The position numbers and the translations under genes are program-made. The notes under the pieces were generated by a model. That model ran no database searches. It saw nothing but the letters and a program-made list of their open reading frames with translations, and was not told where the DNA came from. Source: CAWCUK01 sp963798775 (GTDB taxonomy: Bacteria > Bacteroidota > Ignavibacteria > Ignavibacteriales > Ignavibacteriaceae). From it: a stretch of DNA of 64,000 nt. Each line of letters begins with the position of its first letter. Positions within the stretch are counted from its first letter, which is position 1. Where the stretch lies: contig CAWCUK010000001.1 in the NCBI GenBank assembly GCA_963798775.1, forward strand, positions 930,001-994,000, written 5' to 3'. This document shows, piece after piece, positions 31,144-40,948 of this stretch.

Positions 31144-31770
31144 TTATGGAAACAAATCCCTCAAACCGTAAGAATTATAAAACTCCTGAACTTTTTCTCC
31201 GAACTCATTCATTTTTGCGTCAAAATGTGGAGTTCTTATATTTCCGTCTTCCTTAAATATCCCGAGGGTATAGATTGTCCCCGCTATTCCCGCCGATTTA
31301 TCATTTAAAAAGGGAGAGGCAAGTTCCGAATACCATACATTTTTAATCATAGCCATATAACAAGCGGCATAAAGTATATTCTTTTCCGGTGTTTCTAAAT
31401 TTTCAAGTATTCTATTTTTATCATTCAGAAATTTATACCTTACTTCTTCTCCCAGATAATATTCGCTCTTTTTATTTTTTACTTGCTCCGCTATCCACTC
31501 TGCTGTTTTTACCTTAACCTGGCATATACCGACAGAAGAATTATACCCGCTTTTCGCCAGTACATAATCTATTACGTTTTCACCTAATTTATAGTTTAAA
31601 CTATGTTCGGCGTATATTATTGAGGCTAACAGCCTTGGGGATATTCCAACCAGTTTTGATGATTTTGTTATTTCATCTTTATATCTAATTATTGTTTCCC
31701 TTGCTTCGCCTTCTCCGCAGTAAGCTAAGCCGCCAACCAAAATTAAAAGGAGTAATATTTTTTTTATCAT
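31144..31770 (-). CDS. Cassette 1 gene C: secreted lysozyme/SLT-like protein
   Basis: 208 residues. Signal peptide (1-17, LLLLILVGGLAYCGEG; the Cys could be lipidated, but the site is not canonical). The mature part resembles lytic transglycosylases: ISPRLLASIIYAEHS with a candidate catalytic Glu at 55, then SSVGICQVKVKTAEW (79-92), matching the S-x-G-hydrophobic-x-Q-hydrophobic pattern. Lytic transglycosylases cleave the glycan strands of peptidoglycan. It follows gene B1 after a conserved hairpin and is about 90% identical to C2 at 36640. As the last gene of the cassette it may remodel the wall for export or be an effector itself. Activity is inferred from motifs only. Confidence 0.75.
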   Translation of the reverse strand: MIKKILLLLILVGGLAYCGEGEARETIIRYKDEITKSSKLVGISPRLLASIIYAEHSLNYKLGENVIDYVLAKSGYNSSVGICQVKVKTAEWIAEQVKNKKSEYYLGEEVRYKFLNDKNRILENLETPEKNILYAACYMAMIKNVWYSELASPFLNDKSAGIAGTIYTLGIFKEDGNIRTPHFDAKMNEFGEKVQEFYNSYGLRDLFP

Positions 31771-31782
31771 GGTAAAAATAGG

Positions 31783-31821
31783 GGAGTAATGGAAAGTAAA
31801 ATTTTACTATGCCATTACTCC
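31783..31821 (-). promoter_or_regulatory. Conserved hairpin between B1 and C1
   Basis: GGAGTAATGG (31783-31792) pairs with CCATTACTCC (31812-31821), with an inner self-complementary AGTAAAATTTTACT. The same ten-base stem with a different loop lies between B2 and C2. On the minus strand the 5' arm reads AGGAGTAATGG, a Shine-Dalgarno sequence plus ATG, so the structure could hide a start site. The stem is followed by CCTATTTTTA, so attenuation or partial termination before C is also possible. Confidence 0.65.
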
Positions 31822-31837
31822 TAAAAAGTTAAGTTTC

Positions 31838-34800
31838 TTATTTAAGCAACAATAATTTTTTAGTACTTGTAAAGTTTCCGGAAGTCATTCTGTAGAAATA
31901 AACTCCCGATGATAGTTGTCCCATATCTAAATTGTAGGAATGATATCCTTTCTCCAACCTCTCATTAACTACTGATCTTACTAACTGACTAAGCGAATTA
32001 TAAACCGAAAGCCTTACATAACTTGCCCGCGGAATATAAAACGCTATTGTGGTTGAGGGATTAAATGGATTAGGATAATTCTGAAGTAGTTTATAATCGG
32101 TTGGCAGCTCAATTTCACTTAATTCTTGCTGGGTTTTATTTAATGAAACCGAATCCGATAAAATTAAATAATCGTTATCTATAACCGGAGTAAGTTCTTT
32201 GTTTCCTAATTCAAAGGATACGTAAACTTCTTTTCCCAGAAATGAATTTAAATTAACTTTCGTCTCCTTAAATTCTCCGAAAGTTTTATTTATTACGCTG
32301 TTTTTAATATTATCCGATGAAGTCCAAATGGTACTTAGTACTTGATCGGTATTTTTATCTACAATGTTTACATTAAATAAATTAGTTGCTAACCTACTAA
32401 CATTTTCATTGCTTATATCTTTTCCATAGCCGTAAACAGCGCCTCTAAAGGAAAGTTTCATGTTCGGCTGGTCAACCGGGAAACTGGCAGTTGTTAGAGT
32501 ATTATCGTCGCTGTATTCTACATCTACATCTGAAGTTGCGCTGCCATAAGCCTTCTTAACACCGGCAAGTTCAAAAGCGACAGTTCCGCTTATAGTAGAA
32601 TCATTTAATGCGTCTGATAAATCAAACATCGCGTGCCTATTTAAACGATAATCAAGATTAGATTTTTCATTCTCTCCTGCAACCGTTTTGGAAGCTTGAT
32701 TTATTACCGAATAAAACCCAATGGAATTATCTGATTTTTGCCATATTGCTTTTATTTCATTTGAAGCGCGCATATTTAAATTAATTCCGTTTCCTCCCGA
32801 TGTAGTAACAAGGGAAAGGCTGCTCCAGTTGGTTCCGGATGCGGAAGCCTTATAAACATTGTTTCCTATATTCCAAAATACATAAAGTGAATTACTTCCG
32901 GAAATATTACCGATTACCGGGCTTAATGTAGCGCTTGAGTTCGGATGTGAAAATGAAGTTACTGTTCCCCAGCTGCCGCTAGAGTTTATACTGCTCCGTT
33001 GTCTTACGTGAACCGAAGGGCCGCCCTCTACAATATTATTTCTGCTCGTCCAAACTATTGTTGGTTTGCTGCCATAGCCTAAAACTATCTGTGGCCTTAC
33101 ATTATTATCCCAGTTGCTTGGAGATATCTGTTCAACTGTACCAGGCGATGGATAGGACATATATTTTATGGTCGCGTTATTAGTTTCTGTCCAACATATT
33201 ACATATCCATCTCCGTTATAATCAGCGATTGAGGGATTATGGCTATAGCTATCCGTGCCACTTATTTTAACCGCGGATTCCCATCCGCTGTCTACATTAT
33301 AAAATCTTGCATATAATCCGTCTGTTTGTCGCCATACCACCATATGTACGTCAATTCCATATGTTGGATAAATTTCCCCGTCTACTACTGGTGTCGCGTC
33401 AAAATCTGCCGCGTTTGGTGAAAAAGAAGCGATTTCTTCAGTGCTGCTTAATACACCGGTAGTTAAATTATAACTTCTACCATAAATGTAACCAATATCC
33501 CATCCACTTCCCGTCCAGGTTACTTGCTGCCATACAACATACGCTTGGTTATCAGACATCGTAACTGAGGGATAACTGCTAGTTTCGGTGGGGTTACTAA
33601 GTAAAATTTCATTTCCCCAACTGCTGCCGTCTGTTGAGGTACTTAACCATATTTGGTTTGAACTTTCATATACCATCGCCCATTTATTATTACTTCCTTG
33701 CGCTATTTTTCTTTGATTATTGGAAGTTGTAGCTGTACTCGTGCTGCTTAATAGATGGACTTTATAATAAGCTGTATAAGCTGTATTATCTGTCGGTGTT
33801 ATAGTTCTTGTAGTCGACCTATTTAAATTATCCGTCCAATAAGCAAAATCATAATTTTTATCGCTTCCATTTGGTTGATATGATGAAAGTGCAGTAATGT
33901 TACCAGCGTCATATTGATATATTTCTCCTGCCGTTGCAATATTATTAAAAGTCCCATCAAATTCTGTTGCTGCATTTAAATCTATCTTCGTCTTATAACG
34001 GTATCTTGCTTTATATGTACCAGTTGAAACATTCGAAGTAAAAGTTCCTGCAGTACTAATTACTACTTCTTCATTTCCATCATCAAAAATCCATCCACCA
34101 TTGTTTTGCTCAAAAGGATTAAATTTTCTATCAATTCCCTGCAAAGTTTGTTCTTTTGCCTCAAATCTTCTTAAAGAACCATCATTAAAAGCAAATGATT
34201 TTTCATTATTTTGTAATGCGTCTGTATCATAATCTCTATAATCTCCTGGATTGACTTCTGCGTTTATATTTCCTCCGCTTACTAATGTTTCATCCGGATT
34301 AATAAATTCATTTTTAACTTTAACTGTTGCGTAAATAGAGCGAATACCTTCAATATCATATTGATGTAAATTTCTTTTACTCTCTTCACCATATGTAGCC
34401 ATAACAGTCTCCGAATTAGCTGAGTGACATAGGCCGAGAATATGCCCCATTTCATGTAAGGCAACATAATATAAATCAATCCCATTTGAAGGATTTTCTT
34501 GCAAAGAAAAAGTATGATATTCATCATTCAGAGCAATAATCCCACTACAATCCATTTCCGGAGGGAAAGAAGAAGCGAAAGAACCACTTTCTTTTCCAAT
34601 AAAAGAAGAATATTCTGAATTACTCATATAAATAATTTTTATATCAGCTTCACCCTCCGTAAATACTTCAACAAATTCAAATGGAACCACAGCGGTCCAT
34701 TTTTCAAAAGCAGTATAAAATGCATCCTTTTCCTGATCTCCGCTTATATCATCTGTTCCATTTTTAAAATAATATTTAAGTTCAGATTTTCCCCACTTAT

Positions 34801-34945
34801 AACCACTAACCTTATAATTGCCGCTTGGTGCACCACATGGATTATTTTCATTTCCCTGCTTATCATGACAATAACCGTATTGGGCAAATTCATTTGAAGA
34901 AAATACTAGAAAAATGATTAAAGTAAATTTGTATAAATGATTCAA
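31838..34945 (-). CDS. Cassette 1 gene B: matrixin-type metalloprotease on T9SS chassis
   Basis: 1,035 residues. Signal peptide 1-22. Matrixin/M10-like zinc protease about 35-210, with HEMGHILGLCH (164-174; zinc ligands H164, H168, H174, catalytic E165) and a Met-turn (SETVMATYG). Then a region ending in a YKTKI..YAYW..PTDNTAYTAYYK module (about 320-395), and from about 397 the chassis shared by all B genes: SSNQIWLSTSTDGSSWGNE and further sialidase/BNR-like strands, SGSNSLYVFWNIGNNVYKAS, RHAMFDLSDALNDST. The type A sorting domain follows (NYPNPFNPSTTIAFYIP, LSSGVYFYRMTSG, KKLLLLK). Starts at TTG, 17 bases after gene A1. Predicted surface or secreted protease; target unknown. The best-preserved complete cassette member. 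Confidence 0.9.
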   Translation of the reverse strand: MNHLYKFTLIIFLVFSSNEFAQYGYCHDKQGNENNPCGAPSGNYKVSGYKWGKSELKYYFKNGTDDISGDQEKDAFYTAFEKWTAVVPFEFVEVFTEGEADIKIIYMSNSEYSSFIGKESGSFASSFPPEMDCSGIIALNDEYHTFSLQENPSNGIDLYYVALHEMGHILGLCHSANSETVMATYGEESKRNLHQYDIEGIRSIYATVKVKNEFINPDETLVSGGNINAEVNPGDYRDYDTDALQNNEKSFAFNDGSLRRFEAKEQTLQGIDRKFNPFEQNNGGWIFDDGNEEVVISTAGTFTSNVSTGTYKARYRYKTKIDLNAATEFDGTFNNIATAGEIYQYDAGNITALSSYQPNGSDKNYDFAYWTDNLNRSTTRTITPTDNTAYTAYYKVHLLSSTSTATTSNNQRKIAQGSNNKWAMVYESSNQIWLSTSTDGSSWGNEILLSNPTETSSYPSVTMSDNQAYVVWQQVTWTGSGWDIGYIYGRSYNLTTGVLSSTEEIASFSPNAADFDATPVVDGEIYPTYGIDVHMVVWRQTDGLYARFYNVDSGWESAVKISGTDSYSHNPSIADYNGDGYVICWTETNNATIKYMSYPSPGTVEQISPSNWDNNVRPQIVLGYGSKPTIVWTSRNNIVEGGPSVHVRQRSSINSSGSWGTVTSFSHPNSSATLSPVIGNISGSNSLYVFWNIGNNVYKASASGTNWSSLSLVTTSGGNGINLNMRASNEIKAIWQKSDNSIGFYSVINQASKTVAGENEKSNLDYRLNRHAMFDLSDALNDSTISGTVAFELAGVKKAYGSATSDVDVEYSDDNTLTTASFPVDQPNMKLSFRGAVYGYGKDISNENVSRLATNLFNVNIVDKNTDQVLSTIWTSSDNIKNSVINKTFGEFKETKVNLNSFLGKEVYVSFELGNKELTPVIDNDYLILSDSVSLNKTQQELSEIELPTDYKLLQNYPNPFNPSTTIAFYIPRASYVRLSVYNSLSQLVRSVVNERLEKGYHSYNLDMGQLSSGVYFYRMTSGNFTSTKKLLLLK

Positions 34946-34962
34946 AATGTTCTCCTTTTTCT

Positions 34963-36034
34963 CTATTTACCATGATAAATTATCCCATTTTCAATATCAC
35001 AAATAAAAATTTCATTACCGTCTCCCCAAATTCCGGTAAATCCCGCGTCAGTGTTTTTATTATCTATAAATATCTGCTGCCAATCTTCTCCGTTATATTG
35101 GTAAGCTATGGAAGGATAACCTATCCCCCATATATCTTTTGAGCTATTTTTATATCCATTTCGAAATCCTTGTCCGTCACCAAGTGATAATTCATTTTCC
35201 CAGCTATCTAAAATTACTTCATCTCCGCTTAATTTAATTATAAATATCCCATTACCACCGAAGGTATAAAGTTTATTATTTGTAAGCAGCAATCCATTTT
35301 GTTCAAATTTGCTCTTACCAAGTAATTTTGTTTGATCAATAATAATGAATTTATTATTACTTAATTTCATTAAATATAAGGAGTCTATTCCGATAGGATA
35401 AGCTGTTAAGTATACATTATTTCCAATTCCTTCAATAGATTGTATAATATAATTTTCCCCAATAAAATATTTTTTCCAGTTTCCATCTTTATATTCATTA
35501 AATATATTCTGAAGATGATATCCAAAAATTATCTTTTCTTATTGCATATATATCCCGATAACCAATTGGCATCTGGCTTTCATTCCCTGTAACTTCTGTC
35601 CACTCATTCCCATCAAAATGCATTATAAAAGGCGCTATAGTTCCGGTTGTACTGTATATTCTGCCGCCAAAGGCCCAAACATTATTAGCCGAAGTTCCCC
35701 AAACTCCACCCACACTTTTGGAACCATTTCCGTACTCTGTTACCGGTGTGTTCCATACCGCCCTACTCCATTTCTTTCCGTCATAGTGCCACAGACAATC
35801 TCTTACATCCTCAGTAAATCCCGCTCCCCATACATCACTAGGTGAACTGCCCCATATTGAATAAAGTTTTATGCGTCCGGGTAAACCTTCATAATCAACA
35901 CTATCAATACTCCATTTATAATCCCTTCTTCCCGGGGGTGTGTTATCAATTTCCGGTTCAATGGTATTCTTACAACCAAAACCGGCAACAGTTATTAAAA
36001 CAAAAAAAGGAAATTGCTTTAAGTGCTTTAACAT
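34963..36034 (-). pseudogene. Cassette 1 gene A: WG-repeat propeller lipoprotein, one frameshift
   Basis: Reads as 356 residues when one base is removed. The start has AGGAGTAAAATG, a strong ribosome-binding site. The N-terminus (HLKQFPFFVLITVAGFGC) is a lipoprotein-type signal with Cys near 22, followed by the family signature PPGRRDY. The body consists of propeller-like repeats with the motif W-G-x-S-x-x-D/N-V-W-x-x-G (IWGSSPSDVWGAG, WGTSANNVWAFGG, IWGDGNEIFICD). The frame breaks near 35500, where the sequence has ATTAAATAT against ATTAATAT in the otherwise nearly identical A4 copy, so one extra A. Function unknown; always the first gene of its cassette and co-transcribed with B. Confidence 0.8.
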
Positions 36035-36360
36035 TTTACTCCTATTAATAAAACATTAGAATTAGAAATTTGATTTTTAAAACTTGAAGAATTGTTCTTA
36101 AAATATTCGTAGTATCCCAGTTTAATTTATAGCCCCGCTTTCCGCGTTTAATTTGGTAATTATTAAATTTGAATAATTAGAGTTTACCCAATACTTTATA
36201 CTTACTATTATATTTTCTAGGCTGTCACGAACCATTCGTAACGGTGATAGAAATTCTTATTTATATATTCTAAAAAAAATTTAATCAAAAAAGAAAAGCG
36301 CTAAGTATTATTGCCAAATCCCATTTTAAAGAATAGCTTGTCGATTGCGTAAGGCAACTT
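36035..36360 (-). promoter_or_regulatory. Cassette 1 leader block with ribosome-binding site
   Basis: The region upstream of A1 is shared, base for base over long stretches, with those of A3, A4 and A5. On the plus strand, from A outward: TTTTACTCCT (ribosome-binding site), GGCCCCGCTTTCCGCG (here AGCCCCGCTTTCCGCG), AATAATTAGAGTTTACCCAA, a palindromic TGTCACGAACCATTCGT core (36221-36240), and AAATTCTTATTTATATATTC. It must hold the promoter. The bases from 36425 to 36587 show no gene; a weaker GGCTGTAACG copy is at 36471. Confidence 0.75.
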
Positions 36361-36397
36361 GCTAATAATAATTTCTAATGTCAAGTATTTTTTTTCT

Positions 36398-36424
36398 AGG
36401 CTGTCACGAACCATTTCGTGACAT
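36398..36424. repeat. Palindromic repeat, near-perfect copy
   Basis: TGTCACGAA and TTCGTGACA form a nine-base perfect stem around CCAT, preceded by CTAGGC. Member of a family of short palindromes also seen in the leaders at 36219, 46009, 49669 and 54088 and near 46388 and 50058. They resemble REP-type elements. No transposase of the REP-associated type is in the window. Confidence 0.75.
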
Positions 36425-36587
36425 GTTAGAACTACCTAATTTCAGTCTCCCCCCCAATGATGTATTTCTGGGCTGTAACGTCCTCATCACCCATCACTTT
36501 TCGCTCGTAACTCTTTAGCTAAAACAAATAAAAATTTTCATAGCTAATCAACTTACAAAGTTGTAATATCTGCTTATAACAAAAAAA

Positions 36588-36614
36588 AAGCCGCCTCATA
36601 TTTAGAAGCGGCTT
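36588..36614 (-). terminator. Terminator of cassette 2 (gene C2)
   Basis: AAGCCGC (36588-36594) pairs perfectly with GCGGCTT (36608-36614). On the minus strand a run of nine T follows. It lies 26 bases after the C2 stop and belongs to the same stem-loop family as 23175 and 31083. Confidence 0.9.
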
Positions 36615-36639
36615 AATAAGAAGGAAATAATCGGTTAGT

Positions 36640-37266
36640 TTATGGAAATATGTCTCTTAAAATGTATGAGTTATAAAATTCTTGAACTTTTTCTCCGAAC
36701 TCATTCATTTTAGCGTCTATATGTGGAGTTCTTACACTTCCGTCATCCCTATATATTCCAAGCGTATAAATAGTCCCCACTATCCCCGCGGATTTATCAT
36801 TTAGGAAAGGAGAGTTAAGTTCCGCGTACCATAAATGTTTAATCATAGCCACATAACAAGCGGCATAAAGTATATTCTTTCCCGGTGTTTCTAAATTTTC
36901 TAGTATTCTATTTTCATCATTCAGAAATATATACTTTATTTCTTCTCCTAAATAATACTCACTCTTTTTATTTTTTACTTGTTCCGTAATCCATTCAGCC
37001 GTTTTTACCTTTACCTGGCATATACCGACAGAAGAATTATACCCGCTTTTCGCCAGTACATAATCTATTACATTTTCACCTAATTTATAGTTTAAGCTAT
37101 GTTCGGCGTAGATTATTGAGGCTAACATCCTTGGAGATATTCCAACCAATTTAGATGATTTTGTTATTTCATCTTTATATCTAATTATTGTTTCCCTTGC
37201 TTCGCCTTCTCCGCAGTAAGCTAAGCCGCCAACCAGAACCAAAAGGAATAATATTTTTTTTATCAT
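36640..37266 (-). CDS. Cassette 2 gene C: secreted lysozyme/SLT-like protein
   Basis: 208 residues from the ATG at 37266, closely similar to C1 along its whole length (ISPRMLASIIYAEHS, SSVGICQVKVKTAEW, candidate catalytic Glu at 55). The frame is open further upstream to an ATG at 37311, which would add MERYILLSHYSSILD; that ATG lies in the conserved hairpin and directly follows AGGAGTA. The internal start gives the same signal peptide as C1 and is preferred, but the upstream one cannot be excluded. Differences from C1 are scattered substitutions, with no frameshift, so the sequence is under selection or recently copied. Confidence 0.75.
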   Translation of the reverse strand: MIKKILFLLVLVGGLAYCGEGEARETIIRYKDEITKSSKLVGISPRMLASIIYAEHSLNYKLGENVIDYVLAKSGYNSSVGICQVKVKTAEWITEQVKNKKSEYYLGEEIKYIFLNDENRILENLETPGKNILYAACYVAMIKHLWYAELNSPFLNDKSAGIVGTIYTLGIYRDDGSVRTPHIDAKMNEFGEKVQEFYNSYILRDIFP

Positions 37267-37278
37267 GTCTAAAATAGA

Positions 37279-37317
37279 GGAGTAATGGGAAAGCAAAATA
37301 TACCTCTCCATTACTCC
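37279..37317 (-). promoter_or_regulatory. Conserved hairpin between B2 and C2
   Basis: GGAGTAATGG (37279-37288) pairs with CCATTACTCC (37308-37317), the same stem as between B1 and C1. The loop differs in sequence (AAAGCAAAATATACCTCT against AAAGTAAAATTTTACTATG). Stem conservation with a changed loop points to a functional RNA structure. In this copy the AGGAGTAATG of the 5' arm opens the C2 reading frame. Confidence 0.65.
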
Positions 37318-37333
37318 TACTAGGATTAATTTA

Positions 37334-40300
37334 TTATTTGAGCAACAATAATTTTTTAGTACTTGTAAAATTACCGGAAGTCATTTTATAGAAATAAACT
37401 CCCGATGATAACTGCCCCATGTCTAAGTTGAAAGAATGATAACCTTTCTCTAATCTTTCACTAACTACCGTTTTAACTAGCTGGCTAAGCGAATTATAAA
37501 CCGACAGTTTTACATAGCTTGCCTGCGGAATATAAAACGCTATTGTGGTTGAGGGATTAAATGGATTAGGATAATTCTGAAGCAGTTTATAATCATTAGG
37601 CAGTTCTATTTTACTTACTTCTTGCTGGGTTTTATTTAAGGAAACCGAATCCGACAAAATTAAATAATCGTTATCTATAACCGGAGTAAGTTCTTTGTTT
37701 CCTAATTCAAAAGATACGTAAACTTCTTTTCCCAGAAATGAATTTAAATTAACTTTCATCTCCTTAAATTCTCCGAAAGTTTTATTAATTACACTGTTTT
37801 TAATATTATCCGATGAAGACCAAATCGTACTTAATACTTGATCGGTATTTTTATCTACTATGTTTACATTAAATAAATTAGTTGCTAATCTACTAACATT
37901 TTCATTACTTATATCTTTTCCATAGCCGTAAACAGCGCCTCTAAAGGAAAGCTTCATGTTCGGCTGGTCAACCGGGAAACTGGAAGTTGTTAGAGTATTA
38001 TCGTCGCTGTACTCTACATCTACATCTGAAGTTGCGCTGCCATAAGACTTCTTTACACCCGCAAGTTCAAAAGCGACAGTTCCGCTTATAGTAGAATCAT
38101 TTAAAGCGTCCGATAAATCAAACATCGCGTGCCTATTTAAACGATAATCAAGATTAGATCTTTCATTCTCTCCTGCAACCGTTTTGGAAGCCTGATTTAT
38201 TACCGAATAAAACCCAATGGAATTATCTGATTTTTGCCATATTGCTTTTATTTCATTTGAAGCATGCATGTTTAAATTAATTCCGTTTCCACCCGATGTG
38301 GTCACAAGCGAAAGTCCGCTCCAGGTCGTTCCGGACGCGGAAGCTTTATAAACATTGTTCCCTATATTCCAAAATACATAAAGTGAATTGCTTCCGGAGA
38401 TGTTGCCGATTACTGGGCTTAATGTAGCGCTTGAGTTCGGATGCGAAAATGAAGTTATTGTTCCCCAGCTTCCGGTAGGGTATGTATTACTTCTTTGTCT
38501 TACATGTACCGATGGGCCCCCCTCTACAACATTATTTCTGCTAGTCCATACTATTGTTGGTTTACTGCCGTAGCCTAAAACTATCTGTGGCCTTACAGTA
38601 TTATCCCAGTTGCTTGGAGAGACTTGCTCAACAACATTTATAGAAGGGAAATCATAATATTTTTCTGTATAGTTTAGTGAACCATAATTTTCATCCACCC
38701 AGCATATCAAATAATCCAAACCACTTATATTTGCGATCGATGGATTTCTGCTATAACTATTTGTGCCGCTTATTTTGCTTACTGTCTGCCAATCTCCGTG
38801 CACAGTATGAAAATCTCTCGTATATAATCCATCCGGTTGTCTCCATACAACCATTAAATCTGTTCCGCTAACACCAAATCCACCATCTACTACCTGTGTC
38901 GCGTTAAAAGATTGTGAACTTGGCTGAAAATTGGCTATTTGTTCTTTTTCATCTAAAATACCCGTTGATAAATCATATTTCCTACCCCAAATAATTAAAT
39001 TATCAAATCCAGTTCCGCCAGCCCAATACATTTGCTGCCAAACAACATATATTTTATCGTACGTCATAATGATAGAGGGGCTACTACTATTCTCTGTGTT
39101 ACTTATTAAAATTTCATTCCCCCAACTGCTGCCGTCTGTTGAAGTGCTTAACCATATTTGGTTTGAGCTTTCATAAACCATCGCCCATTTACCGTTTTCT
39201 GATTGAACAATTTTTCTTTGATTATTAGAAGTTGTGGCTGAACTTGTACTGCTCAAAAGATGTGCTTTGTAATAGGCTGTATATGTTGTATTGTCTGTTG
39301 GTTTTATTGTTTTTGTTGTAGACTTATTTAAATCCTCCCAATAAGCAAATCTGTAATCTTTTCCACTTACAGATTTTGTTGCTGGAGCAGAAATTTGTCC
39401 AGTATTTTGTTCCACAATATAAACTGTAGCTTGATTTGCCTGAGTACCATCAAATTCTGTTTGATGATTTACAGTTAGTTTAAAATTTTTCCTTAAGCCC
39501 GCAGTATATGTGGCATCAATATCTTGACTAGTGACATTTAAATTATAAGCAATATTTAAATTATTACTAATAGTATAAGGATTCCCATCTTTGTCAAGTT
39601 TAGACCATGAACTTCTTGCATTTGGAGCAGATACATTCCATATATAATTATAATTATGGTATGATTGAGGAAGAGCCGTCAAAACATGAGAGTCTCCGTT
39701 AAAAAGACTTTTTGAATCTCCTGATTGCAGAATTTCTTGATTAAACTTTATTGTTCCAGCATTAAAATTGTTTTTAAACGTCACTTTATTAATCAATCCT
39801 GTTTCGCATGCAAACCATTCAAATAAACTGGCTGTTGACCTTATACTATAAACAAATGCATTTGAAGCAATTTGTGGAATCAAGATATTCCAATCATTTA
39901 AATGTAGAGGGTCTGCTGGAGGTCTTGTCGGAGGAGCTCCTAGTTAATTTATAATTGTCTGTAGCGGCGGATAGTTACTAAATGATTCATTAATTCCCCA
40001 ACTATTATTTCCATCTACATCATAACTAGGAAAATGCCCAGCAATTTGAGCAGATGTATAAAAGAGATATTTAATAGGATTTGAAACATGAGTAATATTT
40101 ATTTGTCCCCATTGCTGTGCTTGATTTATTGCGTTATTATAATTATACGCATTGCATAAACTGCTCATTGTATTTTCATAGGGATCGGTGGTACTAGTAA
40201 TATCATGTTCGTCATTTAGTGCATGTGCTGGCGTAGAAACATCAGCCAATAGGTGGGCAATTCTTCCTAAAATTTCCCAAACGATTTTATCTTTTTCATC

Positions 40301-40924
40301 ATTATTTAGTTGCAGATTAATCACACCATTTTTAGGTGTCATGATAAAATCACTGCCACTTTCGCAATCTATGATATACCTGCCTGATGCTACATATATT
40401 TTTATATTTCTATCACTATATAAATTGCCTAGATTGTCGTAATAAAATCCTCTTATACTTTGCCCTGTTGCCATATTAATTAGTCTTGCTTTCACACCAT
40501 TATAATAAAATAACCAATCGGTACTACCTACCACCTCCCAACCACCATTTATATATTTCAACGCTTTCTCATATGCATTAGGAAAACACTGATTAATAAT
40601 ATTGCAAAAATGAGAACCATCCCCGTCATCCGGATTCCAAAAATGAGTGGAAGATGTATTTGGGTAGCCATTGCCGTATACGACATCTTCTACATCTTCC
40701 CTATATGCGCCGGTAACTATCTTACCTTCAATAAAAGGAACAGAACCTTGTTCCCATGTGCCTAAATGATCTCTCATTTCAGGTATATCTCTACCTAGAT
40801 ACGATATTAAGTATTGATAAGCTTGTTGAACTATGTATTGATGTACTATTTGAGCTTGTTGAACATCAGCAGTAACTGTCTTTATAGTTAAAAAGATAAA
40901 CAGTATTAAGTATATTTTTTTCAT
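37334..40924 (-). pseudogene. Cassette 2 gene B: phospholipase C/P1-nuclease-like domain on T9SS chassis, in-frame stop
   Basis: One frame of 1,197 codons with a single TAA at 39946-39944. Before the stop: signal peptide 1-19 and a zinc-hydrolase domain of the phospholipase C/S1-P1 nuclease type (GAYREDVED 72-80, STHFWNPDDGD 92-102, HLLADVSTPAHALNDEHD 224-241 with candidate ligands H224, D228, H234). After the stop the same frame continues (LGAPPTRPPADPLHLNDW, then the terminal helix SIRSTASLFEWFACETG), then the YTAYYK module, the chassis and the sorting domain ending KKLLLLK. Without read-through the product would be a 326-residue secreted enzyme without sorting domain. Either a substitution or assembly error, a recent nonsense mutation, or read-through. 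Confidence 0.8.
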
Positions 40925-40948
40925 ATTATGTCCCCTTTATTATTGATA

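Noticed and set aside
34282..34527. 81-residue minus-strand frame inside B1 (repeated in B4 at 47735-47980)
   Set aside because: Its repetition only reflects the duplicated protease gene; it is an alternate frame over the zinc-binding region.
31144..37266. Gene C considered as immunity gene for B
   Set aside because: It carries lysozyme-like catalytic motifs and is nearly identical in cassettes whose B modules differ, so it cannot be a B-specific partner; A fits that role better.
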